Origin: Candidatus Dactylopiibacterium sp.
GTDB taxonomy: Bacteria > Pseudomonadota > Gammaproteobacteria > Burkholderiales > Rhodocyclaceae
DNA length: 64,000 nt
Direction: 5' to 3'
Assembly: GCA_031119555.1 (NCBI GenBank)
Contig: JAVHXQ010000003.1
Span: forward strand, 58,122-122,121
Shown here: positions 55,025-63,129 of the stretch, piece after piece
Position numbering within the stretch: the first letter of the stretch is position 1
How the letters are laid out: each line of letters starts with the position of its first letter
The notes under the pieces: generated by a model
Seen by the model: only the letters and a program-made list of their open reading frames with translations
What the model was told of the DNA's origin: nothing
Databases searched by the model: none
Made by a program: the position numbers and the translations under genes

Positions 55025-55476
55025 GCTGGGCTCCTTCAGACCATGCACCGCACTGCGCGGGCTTGCTTCAGCGTGGTCTGTGCCAAGGCAGTCGCCTGTA
55101 GGCAGCCCGCCGTAACGCATGTAGGACGAGTTCCCGCCATGGCGCGAGGCGGGGTTTCGCGGCGCCGTGGCAGCTTGAAGGCGGCAGAGGTTCGGACCCG
55201 TGGGAGGCTTTCGGTGCGGCGCCGGCCGGGCCGGGGCGGGTGTCCGACCGCCGTGGCAGGGGGCGCCTGCAGATGCGCCTGCGCGCGGGAGGGGCCGGTG
55301 CCGGGAGACCGGACCGCGCGTGCGCGGGATGCCTCAGACAGAAGGGGTAGAGGTTCAGGAGCCGGCGCCGCCGGGGCGGGCGAACCCTCGCGGAAGGCTT
55401 GCCAAGCCACTTCCACGCTCCACCGAGTCCGTGATGCGCCCGGGCCTGACTCAAACATGCTAAGTGAAAGCCCGTG

Positions 55477-55504
55477 TTGCTGATAGTGTTTTGTTGAATA
55501 AAAT
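55477..55504 (+). promoter_or_regulatory. Probable ompW promoter
   Basis: -35 TTGCTG (55477-55482), a 16-base spacer, -10 TAAAAT (55499-55504). The start codon lies about 40 bases further, after GAGGGGGG. Confidence 0.55.
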
Positions 55505-55507
55505 CAA
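55494..55507. promoter_or_regulatory. FNR-like box over the ompW -10
   Basis: TTGAA-TAAA-ATCAA differs from the FNR consensus TTGAT-N4-ATCAA at one base. It overlaps the predicted -10 element, so binding there would repress. ompW of E. coli is a known FNR target. It may be a chance match. Confidence 0.4.
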
Positions 55508-55545
55508 GCAGATCCGAAGTTCATTCCAACAGAGGGGGGCATCAC

Positions 55546-56163
55546 ATGTTCAAGAAACAACTCGCTTTCATTTCCGCTGCCATCGCGCTGCTGTCCTCGG
55601 GCATCGCCCAGGCTCAGGAAGGCTCTTTCATGGTCCGCACGCGCGCGGTCTATGCCAGCTTCGAAAATGACCAGCGCGGCGGCCTGCCCCTGGGCGGCAC
55701 TACCAGCGTCGAGGCCAGCGGCCGCTGGATTCCCGAACTCGACCTCAGCTACTTCTTCACGCCCAACATCGCCACCGAACTGGTCCTGACCTATCCGCAA
55801 CGCGTGGATATCCAGGTGGGCGGTGTCAAGGAAGGCTCGATCAAGGCTCTGCCGCCCTCCCTGATGGTGCAGTATCACGCGACCGAACTCGGGGCGTTCC
55901 GGCCCTATGTCGGCATCGGCGTCAACTACACGCGATTCACGCGGACCCACAACATCCTCGGCGGTGGCGCCTCGATCGAAAAATCCAGCTTCGGGCCGGT
56001 TCTCCAGCTCGGCCTGGATTACGCGCTGACCAAGCAGTTGTCGCTCAATTTCGACGTCAAGCACATCCGCATGGAAACCGACGTGAAGGTGGGCGATTCC
56101 AAGGTGGGCACCGTGGGCCTGAACCCGACGACCTGGGGGGTGGGGATCGGCTACCGGTTCTGA
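55546..56163 (+). CDS. ompW: Outer-membrane protein, OmpW family
   Basis: A 205-residue eight-stranded outer-membrane porin-like protein. The signal peptide is cleaved after AQA (about residue 23). The mature protein starts EGSFMVRTRAVYASF and contains LSYFFTPNIATELVL and YVGIGVNYTRF. It ends with the aromatic YRF needed for outer-membrane assembly. OmpW proteins form narrow hydrophobic channels and respond to stress or oxygen. FNR-like DNA upstream agrees. Confidence 0.94.
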   Translation: MFKKQLAFISAAIALLSSGIAQAQEGSFMVRTRAVYASFENDQRGGLPLGGTTSVEASGRWIPELDLSYFFTPNIATELVLTYPQRVDIQVGGVKEGSIKALPPSLMVQYHATELGAFRPYVGIGVNYTRFTRTHNILGGGASIEKSSFGPVLQLGLDYALTKQLSLNFDVKHIRMETDVKVGDSKVGTVGLNPTTWGVGIGYRF

Positions 56164-56184
56164 GTGGGCGGGAGTAAGCTAGAC

Positions 56185-56211
56185 GGGGCGCCGCGAGGCG
56201 CCCTGTTCGTT
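56185..56211 (+). terminator. Likely terminator after ompW
   Basis: GGGCGCC and GGCGCCC pair around GCGA; a T-rich tail (TGTTCGTTTCT) follows. The tail is not a pure T-run. Confidence 0.6.
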
Positions 56212-56239
56212 TCTGCCGCCCGCTTTCACGAGAGCCCCG

Positions 56240-57277
56240 ATGAGCCAGCATTTCGCCAGTGACAATTACGCGGGGATCTGCCCCGAAGCCCTATCCGCCC
56301 TGCTCGAAGCCAATGCCGGTCACGCCCCTTCCTATGGCGAGGATGACTGGACGCATCGTGTGACCGACCGCATGCGCGCGCTCTTCGAAACGGAGTGCGA
56401 CGTGTATTTCGTCTTCAATGGCACGGCCGCGAATTCGCTGGCGCTGGCGTCGCTGTGCCAGTCGTATCACAGCGTGATCTGCCACGAACTCGCGCACGTG
56501 GTGACCGATGAATGTGGCGCGCCCGAATTCTTCTCCAATGGCGCGAAGTTGCTGACGGCCGCGAGCGAGCCGGCGCGCCTCACGCCCGCCGACGTGACGC
56601 GACTCGTCAAGTGGCGCGACGACATCCATTACCCCAAGCCCAAGGTCGTGACGCTGACGCAGGCGACCGAGATGGGAACGCTCTATACGCCGGCCCAGAT
56701 CGGTGCGATCAGCGAGTGCGCGCGCGCGCACGGCCTGCGCCTGCACATGGATGGCGCGCGCTTTGCGAACGCCGTGGCGGCGCTGGGGGTGAGCCCGGCC
56801 GATCTGACCTGGCGCGCGGGCGTGGATGTGCTCTGTTTCGGGGGGACCAAGATGGGCCTGCCGGTGGGCGAAGCGGTCGTTTTCTTCGACCGGCGCCTGT
56901 CCGAGGATTTTGCCTGGCGCTGCAAGCAGGCTGGCCAGCTCGCCTCCAAGATGCGCTTTCTCGCCGCACCGTGGCTGGGCATGCTCGAGGACGATGTCTG
57001 GCTGCGCCATGCGGCGCATGCGAATGCCATGGCGCGGCGGCTTTCCGACGGTCTCGCGGCGCTGCCGGGCGTGCAGCTGCGGGCTCCGACGGAGGCCAAC
57101 GGCGTGTTCGTGGATCTGCCCGCCGCGATGGAAGCCGGGCTGCGCGCGCGTGGCTGGTGTTTCTACAACTTCATCGCCGGGGCGGCGCGCCTGATGTGCG
57201 CCTGGGACATCCAGGCCGAAACGGTGGACCGCCTGCTCGCCGATGCGCGCGAACTCGCGCCCGCCTCGGTGAGCTGA
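56240..57277 (+). CDS. ltaE: Low-specificity L-threonine aldolase
   Basis: A 345-residue PLP-dependent enzyme cleaving threonine to glycine and acetaldehyde. SDNYAGICPEAL opens the family; EDDWTHRVTDRM, FNGTAANSLAL and HMDGARFANAV follow. The PLP lysine is Lys in FGGTKMGLPVGEAV at about 201-214. It converges with the phosphomannomutase gene. The order fits beta-elimination type aldolases. Confidence 0.95.
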   Translation: MSQHFASDNYAGICPEALSALLEANAGHAPSYGEDDWTHRVTDRMRALFETECDVYFVFNGTAANSLALASLCQSYHSVICHELAHVVTDECGAPEFFSNGAKLLTAASEPARLTPADVTRLVKWRDDIHYPKPKVVTLTQATEMGTLYTPAQIGAISECARAHGLRLHMDGARFANAVAALGVSPADLTWRAGVDVLCFGGTKMGLPVGEAVVFFDRRLSEDFAWRCKQAGQLASKMRFLAAPWLGMLEDDVWLRHAAHANAMARRLSDGLAALPGVQLRAPTEANGVFVDLPAAMEAGLRARGWCFYNFIAGAARLMCAWDIQAETVDRLLADARELAPASVS

Positions 57278-57280
57278 GAC

Positions 57281-57298
57281 GCGCCCCGCGAGGGGCGC
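57281..57298. other. Hairpin between convergent genes
   Basis: GCGCCCC-GCGA-GGGGCGC is a perfect 7-bp stem. It is in the 58-base gap between the convergent ltaE and phosphomannomutase stops, and may end transcription from both sides without a T-run. Confidence 0.4.
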
Positions 57299-57335
57299 GG
57301 CCATCGACACCCGCCGCGCGGGGCGGGCGATGGGG

Positions 57336-58712
57336 TCAGAACGGCAGCGCGATACCCGGCCAGGCCGTCTGCAGGGCGTCGCGGAAGCGGCTCTGGATGC
57401 GGATCAGCGCGGCTTCGTTGTCGGCCTCGAAGCGCAGCACCACGACCGGGGTGGTGTTGGAGGAGCGTGCCAGACCGAAGCCGTCGGCGAACTCCACGCG
57501 CAGGCCGTCGAGCGTGATCCGCTCGAGTTCGCCCTCGAAGGTCGAGCGCGCCTTGAGGCGTTCGACGAGTTCCACGGGCTCGCCTTCCTTCATCTTGATG
57601 TTGAGCTCGGGCGTGCTCACCGCGTCGGGCAGAGCCTTGAGCACGGCGTTGGCGTCGGGGCTGCGGGAGAGGATCTCGAGCAGGCGCACCCCCGTGTAGA
57701 GACCGTCGTCGAAGCCGTACCAGCGCTCCTTGAAGAACATGTGGCCGCTCATCTCGCCCGCGAGAGGCGCGCCGGTTTCCTTGAGCTTGGCCTTGACGAG
57801 CGCGTGGCCGGTGTTCCACATGACCGGTTCGCCGCCGTGTTTGCGCACCCAGGTGGCGAGGTTGCGCGTGCATTTCACGTCGTAGATGATCTGGCCGCCC
57901 GGCACGCGCGAGAGCACGTCGGCGGCGAACAGCATGAGCTGGCGGTCGGGGTAGATGATCTCGCCGTCCTTGGTGACCACGCCGAGGCGGTCGCCGTCGC
58001 CGTCGAAGGCCAGGCCCAGTTCCGCGTCGCCGTTGCGCAGCGCATGGATCACGTCCTCGAGGTTCTCGGGCTTGGACGGATCGGGGTGGTGGTTCGGGAA
58101 ATTGCCGTCGACCTCCGAGAACAGCTCGGTGAGTTCGCAGCCCAGGCGGCGATACAGCTCGGGCGCGGTGTTGCCGGCCACGCCGTTGCCGGAGTCGAGC
58201 ACGATCTTCATCGGGCGGGCGAGCTTCACGTCGGCGAGGATGCGTTCGATGTAGGCCGCGCGCACGTCGGTGTGCGTGAGGGTGCCGGTCCCGCGCGCGA
58301 GATCGCCCGCGACGATGCGGCGGCGCAGATCCTGGATCAGCGGGCCATACAGGGTTTCGCCGCCGAGCACCATCTTGAGGCCGTTGTATTCGGGCGGGTT
58401 GTGGCTGCCGGTGATCGAGACGCAGCTGTTCGCGCCCAGGTGGTAGGCCGCGAAGTAGGTGATGGGCGTGGCCACGCAGCCGATATCGACGGCGTCGATG
58501 CCGGTGCTGGTGATGCCCTCGGCGAGCGCGGCGGCGAAGTCCGGGCCCGACAGGCGCCCGTCGCGGCCGATGACGATGGTCTTCTGGCCGCGCGCGAGCG
58601 CTTCCGAACCCAGCGCCTGGCCGATGGCGCGCACGGTGTCGACGGTGAGGGACTGGCCGACGATTCCGCGGATGTCGTAGGCCTTGAAGATCTCGGGAGC
58701 GGGTGTATGCAT
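57336..58712 (-). CDS. Phosphomannomutase/phosphoglucomutase (AlgC family)
   Basis: A 458-residue alpha-D-phosphohexomutase interconverting 1- and 6-phosphates of mannose or glucose for polysaccharide and lipopolysaccharide precursors. The active-site serine loop is TGSHNPPEYNGLKMV at about 100-114, the metal loop DGDGDRLGVV at about 240-249, and the sugar loop GEMSGHMFF later. It begins TPAPEIFKAYDIRGIVG, the family opening. Length and motifs match AlgC. Confidence 0.96.
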   Translation of the reverse strand: MHTPAPEIFKAYDIRGIVGQSLTVDTVRAIGQALGSEALARGQKTIVIGRDGRLSGPDFAAALAEGITSTGIDAVDIGCVATPITYFAAYHLGANSCVSITGSHNPPEYNGLKMVLGGETLYGPLIQDLRRRIVAGDLARGTGTLTHTDVRAAYIERILADVKLARPMKIVLDSGNGVAGNTAPELYRRLGCELTELFSEVDGNFPNHHPDPSKPENLEDVIHALRNGDAELGLAFDGDGDRLGVVTKDGEIIYPDRQLMLFAADVLSRVPGGQIIYDVKCTRNLATWVRKHGGEPVMWNTGHALVKAKLKETGAPLAGEMSGHMFFKERWYGFDDGLYTGVRLLEILSRSPDANAVLKALPDAVSTPELNIKMKEGEPVELVERLKARSTFEGELERITLDGLRVEFADGFGLARSSNTTPVVVLRFEADNEAALIRIQSRFRDALQTAWPGIALPF

Positions 58713-58900
58713 GGCGGCGCTTCTGCTCGGTTGTGTTCGAAGCCCGCGATTATACGGAGCGCACTCCGTCCGGGTGGGGTTCTGCCCGCTCGCACGCTCC
58801 GCATTGCCCGCCGGGGAGTCGCGCGGGGCTCTGCGGGCAGTTCGGGGCGGGCGATGACGACCGGGCTCAAGAATTCGCCGCGCGTGTCGAAGAGCTGAGC

Positions 58901-60916
58901 ATGACCCGGATCGATCCCGATTTCGCGCGCTCGCCCGCGGCGCGCACCGAGCTGTTGCGCCAGGCCTACCGGCAGCAGCCGGGCAGCATCGTGGTCGCCT
59001 GCATCACCGCGCTGGGCGTCAGCGCCATCGTGAGCCAGCACGGCGTGGCGATCTGGCTATGGTTCGCGGCCATGCTGGCCACCAGCATCCTGCGTTTCTT
59101 CAATCAGGCGAGTTTCGTCTCCCACGGTCTGCTGACCGCGCCCGCGCTGCCGCCCGAGTGGCGCTGGCGCATCGAGGCGGGGCAGCTCGCGAGCGCCCTG
59201 CTGTGGGCCGGGCTGGCGATCTTCTGGCTGCCCCGGCTCGACGACGAAGGCCGGTACGTGACCCTCATCGTGCTCTCGGCGCTCGCGGCGGGCGCCACCT
59301 CAGTGCTGGCGCCGCTGAAGGGGATGGGGCGCGTCTTCATCGTACTCATGCTGGTGCCCGGCGCGGCGGTGATGCTCACGGCCGAGCCCGCCCGTCCCGA
59401 ACTGGCCGCCCTGGCCCTGCTGTTTCTGGGCGTGATGTTCTTCAGCCATCACAACAACCACCGCATCCTGCTGACCTCGCTGGCCCTGCGCATCGAGCGC
59501 GCCGAACTCGTCGAGCGCCTGGTCGCGCGCGCGCACGAGGTGGAAACCCTGAATGCCGGCCTGGAGGAGAAGGTCCATCTGCGCACGCTGGCCCTCGAAC
59601 AGATGGCCGAAAGCGACGCGCTCACCGGGCTCCTGAACCGGCGCGGGCTGCGGCGGCGGCTCGAGGCGCGGCTCGAGGCCCAGCCGGAGCCGCGCCCCGA
59701 CGAGGCGAGCGGCGTGGCGGTGCTGCTCTTCGACCTTGCCCATTTCAAGCTCATCAACAACCGCCTGGGCTATGCCGCGGGCGACGAGGTGCTGTGCCAC
59801 GTGGCGCAGCGCGTGCGCGCGGCCCTGCCGCCGGATGCGGATTTTTCCCGTTGGGGCGGCAACGAGTTCGTCGTCGTGATGGGCGGTGCGACCGCTGGCG
59901 CGCGGCTGGCCTGGCAGATCGTGCGCAAGACCCTGCTGGCGGAAATCACCGTGAGCGGCGAGCCCCACCTCGTGTCGGCGCGCGCGGGCAGCGCCGTGCA
60001 GGGCCTGCATGGTCAGACCGCCGCCGATCTGCTGGATGCCGCCGATCTCGCGCTCACCGAACTCAAGCGCCACGGGCGTGGCAGCTTCCTGTTCTATCGC
60101 GACGAGCTGGCGCCCCAGCAGCGGCGACGCCTCGATCTGGCCTTCGAGATCCAGCAGGCCGGCGAGCGCGGCGAGCTGCACCTGCTCTATCAGCCCATCG
60201 TGGCCGCCGCGAGCGGGCGCGTCGAAACCCTGGAAGCCTTGCTGCGCTGGCGGCATCCGCGCTTCGGCATGGTGCCGCCCGACGAGTTCATTCCCATCGT
60301 GGAGGAGTCGGCGGCGATCAACCGGCTGGGCCTGTGGGTGCTGCGCGAAGCCTGCCGCGAGGCGGCCGGCTGGCCCGCCGACGGGCTGCATCCCGCGCCG
60401 CGCGTGGCCGTGAACGTGTCGGTGCTGCAGCTGTGCGACGCGGATTTTCCGCAGCACGTGGCCGAGGTGCTGCGCGAAACCGGCCTCTCGCCGCTGCGCC
60501 TGGACATCGAGGTGACCGAATCCGTCTTCGAGCCCGCCAACGTGGAGCGCGTCTCGCTGACGCTCTCACGCTTGTGCACGATGGATCTGCGCGTGCACGT
60601 CGACGATTTCGGCACCGGCTATTCGTCGCTTTCGCGCCTGCACGCCCTGCCCATCAACGCGATCAAGATCGACCGCAGCTTCGTGGCCGGGCTGGACAAC
60701 GGCTCCACGGCGATCATCGAGGGGGCGATCCTGATCGCGCGGCGCTTCGGCCTGCAGACGATCGCCGAAGGCGTCGAGACGCTGAGCCAGGCGCGCGCGC
60801 TGCACCGCCTCGGCGTGGATGCGTTCCAGGGCTACTTCATCCTCAAGCCGGAGGCCCGGGCGCGCCTGCAGCCGGTCTCGCCCGACTGGCTGGAGCGCGA
60901 CCCCCCGGCGGGCTGA
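58901..60916 (+). CDS. Membrane GGDEF-EAL protein, degenerate GGDEF
   Basis: A 671-residue protein acting on cyclic di-GMP. The N-terminal 190 residues hold about six hydrophobic segments, followed by a short coiled coil. The cyclase domain has GGNEF at 319-323, and the metal-site region reads FDLAHFKLINNRLGY, so two expected acidic residues are changed. The EAL domain looks active: EALLRW (445-450), DIEVTES, DDFGTGYSS (568-576), KIDRSFV, AEGVET. It is probably a phosphodiesterase with a regulatory GGDEF. ATG 58901. Confidence 0.93.
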   Translation: MTRIDPDFARSPAARTELLRQAYRQQPGSIVVACITALGVSAIVSQHGVAIWLWFAAMLATSILRFFNQASFVSHGLLTAPALPPEWRWRIEAGQLASALLWAGLAIFWLPRLDDEGRYVTLIVLSALAAGATSVLAPLKGMGRVFIVLMLVPGAAVMLTAEPARPELAALALLFLGVMFFSHHNNHRILLTSLALRIERAELVERLVARAHEVETLNAGLEEKVHLRTLALEQMAESDALTGLLNRRGLRRRLEARLEAQPEPRPDEASGVAVLLFDLAHFKLINNRLGYAAGDEVLCHVAQRVRAALPPDADFSRWGGNEFVVVMGGATAGARLAWQIVRKTLLAEITVSGEPHLVSARAGSAVQGLHGQTAADLLDAADLALTELKRHGRGSFLFYRDELAPQQRRRLDLAFEIQQAGERGELHLLYQPIVAAASGRVETLEALLRWRHPRFGMVPPDEFIPIVEESAAINRLGLWVLREACREAAGWPADGLHPAPRVAVNVSVLQLCDADFPQHVAEVLRETGLSPLRLDIEVTESVFEPANVERVSLTLSRLCTMDLRVHVDDFGTGYSSLSRLHALPINAIKIDRSFVAGLDNGSTAIIEGAILIARRFGLQTIAEGVETLSQARALHRLGVDAFQGYFILKPEARARLQPVSPDWLERDPPAG

Positions 60917-61051
60917 CTTCCGCTGCGCCGCCGCAGCATGCCGCTGGCAAGCCAGCGCGACGGCGGGAAGGGTGGCTGCCGCGCTGCCGCAAATCTGGCA
61001 CCATGCAGACGGGCCGCGAGGCCGCCGCTTCACCAACCCCGGGAACTCTGC

Positions 61052-62845
61052 ATGGACTGGAACCAGGAACTGCTCGCGAGCCTGATCTGGCTCGCCAAGG
61101 CTTTCGTCATCAGCCTCGTCGCCGGTGTCGCCGCCGTCATATGGGTGTGCCGCGCCACGGGCTGGGGGCGCCAGGTGCGGCGCATCGCCTGGCCCACGCT
61201 GGAGCCGCGCCGCAACGGCTGGGCGCCGCTCGCGATGCTGGCGCTGATCGTGCTGCTCACGCTGGCTACGGTGCGCATGAACGTGCTGTTCTCGTTCTGG
61301 TACAACGGCGCCTACACCGCGATGCAGAAGCTCGATGCGCCGCAGTTCTGGTTCATGATGATGGTCTTCTGCGTGATCGCGAGCGTGCACGTGGCGCGCG
61401 TGCTGGTCACCGTGTACGTGCGGCAGAATTTCCAGATCCGCTGGCGCACCCGTCTGACCGAAGACCTCATGCGGCGCTGGCTCGACAACCAGGCCTACTT
61501 CCGCAGCCAGTACCTCGCGCGCCAGATCGACAACCCCGACCAGCGCATCCAGCAGGACATCGGCCAGTTCGTCGACAACACCGTGGCGCTCTCGATGGGC
61601 GTACTCGACGCGGTCGTCTCGCTCTTCACCTTCACGCTGCTGCTGTGGGCGCTGTCGGGCACGCTCGCGCTGTTCGGCTACGAAGTGCCGCGCGCGATGG
61701 TCTTCCTCGTCTACATCTACGTGGCGGTGGCCACGGTCTTCGCGGTCTGGATCGGGCGTCCGCTGATCCGGCTCAACTTCCTGTCCGAGCGCTTCAACGC
61801 CGATTTCCGCTACGCGCTGATCCGGCTGCGCGAGTACGGCGAGAACATCGCCTTCTACCGTGGCGAGCGCGTCGAGGCCGCCACGCTCGCCACGCGCTTC
61901 GCGAACGTCATCCGCAACATGTGGGACGTGCTCTTCCGCACGCTCAAGCTGCAGGGCTACAACCTGGGCATCAGCCAGATCGCCGTGGTGTTCCCCATGA
62001 TCATCCAGGCGCCACGACTGTTCTCGAAGGAGATCGCGCTGGGCGACCTCATGCAGACCGCGCAGGCCTTCGGTCAGGTGCAGGATTCGCTCTCCTTCTT
62101 CCGCACCGCCTACGATGATTTCGCGGGCTACCGCGCGGTGGTCGTGCGTCTGACCGGCTTTCTCGATGCGATCGAGCAGACCGCCGCGCTGCCCGGCATC
62201 CGCGCCGGCAGCGAGGGCGCGGGCGTCCGCGTCGAGGCGCTCACCCTGCGCACGCCCGAACATGACGTGCTGCTCGACGACCTGTCGTTCTCGCTCGCAC
62301 CGGGCAGCGCCCTCTTGATCCGGGGGCCGTCGGGCGTGGGCAAGACCACGCTGCTGCGCGCGCTGGCCGGCCTGTGGCCGTTCGCCGAAGGGCATGTCGT
62401 GCGGCCCCAGGGCGACGCCGCGCTGTTCCTGTCGCAGCGCCCCTACCTGCCGCTGGGCAGCCTGCGCAACGCGCTCTACTACCCCGAGCCGGCTTCCTCC
62501 AGCGAGCAGGCGGCCGAGGTGCTGCGCGCCTGCCAGCTTGGCCACCTCGTCGACAAGCTCGACGAAGAAGCCGACTGGTCGCGCATCCTGTCGCTGGGCG
62601 AGCAGCAGCGCCTCGCCATCGGCCGCGCGCTGCTGGTGCGCCCGCAGGTGATCTTCCTGGACGAATCCAGCTCCGCCATGGACGAGGGCCTGGAACACGC
62701 GATGTACAGCCTGCTGCGCCGCGAACTGCCCGACACCACGTTCGTGAGCGTGGGGCACCGCTCCAGTCTCCACGCCTTCCACGGGCAGGCGCTCACGCTG
62801 CTGGGCGGCGGGCGCTGGTCGCTCGAGGCCTTGCCGTCGGCGTGA
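61052..62845 (+). CDS. SbmA/BacA-type ABC transporter
   Basis: A 597-residue fused permease-ATPase of the YddA/ABCD type. Six membrane segments cover about 10-310, with WYNGAYTAMQKLD and DNPDQRIQQDIGQFVDNT, both family hallmarks. The ATPase domain has Walker A GPSGVGKTT (425-433), signature LSLGEQQRLAIGRALL, and Walker B VIFLDESSS. Known relatives transport peptides, vitamin B12 or fatty acids; the substrate here is unknown. It follows the c-di-GMP gene by 135 bases. Confidence 0.94.
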   Translation: MDWNQELLASLIWLAKAFVISLVAGVAAVIWVCRATGWGRQVRRIAWPTLEPRRNGWAPLAMLALIVLLTLATVRMNVLFSFWYNGAYTAMQKLDAPQFWFMMMVFCVIASVHVARVLVTVYVRQNFQIRWRTRLTEDLMRRWLDNQAYFRSQYLARQIDNPDQRIQQDIGQFVDNTVALSMGVLDAVVSLFTFTLLLWALSGTLALFGYEVPRAMVFLVYIYVAVATVFAVWIGRPLIRLNFLSERFNADFRYALIRLREYGENIAFYRGERVEAATLATRFANVIRNMWDVLFRTLKLQGYNLGISQIAVVFPMIIQAPRLFSKEIALGDLMQTAQAFGQVQDSLSFFRTAYDDFAGYRAVVVRLTGFLDAIEQTAALPGIRAGSEGAGVRVEALTLRTPEHDVLLDDLSFSLAPGSALLIRGPSGVGKTTLLRALAGLWPFAEGHVVRPQGDAALFLSQRPYLPLGSLRNALYYPEPASSSEQAAEVLRACQLGHLVDKLDEEADWSRILSLGEQQRLAIGRALLVRPQVIFLDESSSAMDEGLEHAMYSLLRRELPDTTFVSVGHRSSLHAFHGQALTLLGGGRWSLEALPSA

Positions 62846-63129
62846 CGCCGCGCGGGCGGTGAGGCGCCCTCCGCCCGTACCGGGCCCCAAGGGCGGGTAG
62901 CCCAGGCCGGCCGGCGGAGGCGCGGGCCGCTTCGCGCGCGGGGCCGCCACGCAAGGGGCGCTGAGGTCGCCAGCAGACTGCCCGGCGCCGCCCTGCGACC
63001 GGCCTCGACCCGCTCGACACAGCGACGGCCTGGCCGTGCTTTGCCGCGCGTTGGCCGCGGCGGCGTCCGGACGGGGTGGCGATGGCGGCGCCCGTTCCGC
63101 GCGCAGCGCAGCGGGGCCGGCGCTGCGCC
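62846..63129. other. 284-base gap with no clear feature
   Basis: Very GC-rich DNA between the ABC gene and XdhC (convergent). I see no T-run terminator and no gene. A minus-strand frame (62793-63173) reads low-complexity Arg/Pro/Ala and overlaps both neighbours, so I do not call it. Confidence 0.45.

Larger units (their letters stand above)
55025..55545. other. 521-base gap between two divergent genes
   Basis: Most of it is GC-rich DNA without recognisable features. The reading frames in it lack family resemblance and good ribosome sites. The last 70 bases hold the ompW promoter and an FNR-like box. The first part should hold the promoter of the membrane protein gene, which I could not place. 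Confidence 0.5.

Noticed and set aside
55036..55458. Minus-strand frames in the gap before ompW
   Set aside because: No family motif, start codons without ribosome sites, low-complexity composition.
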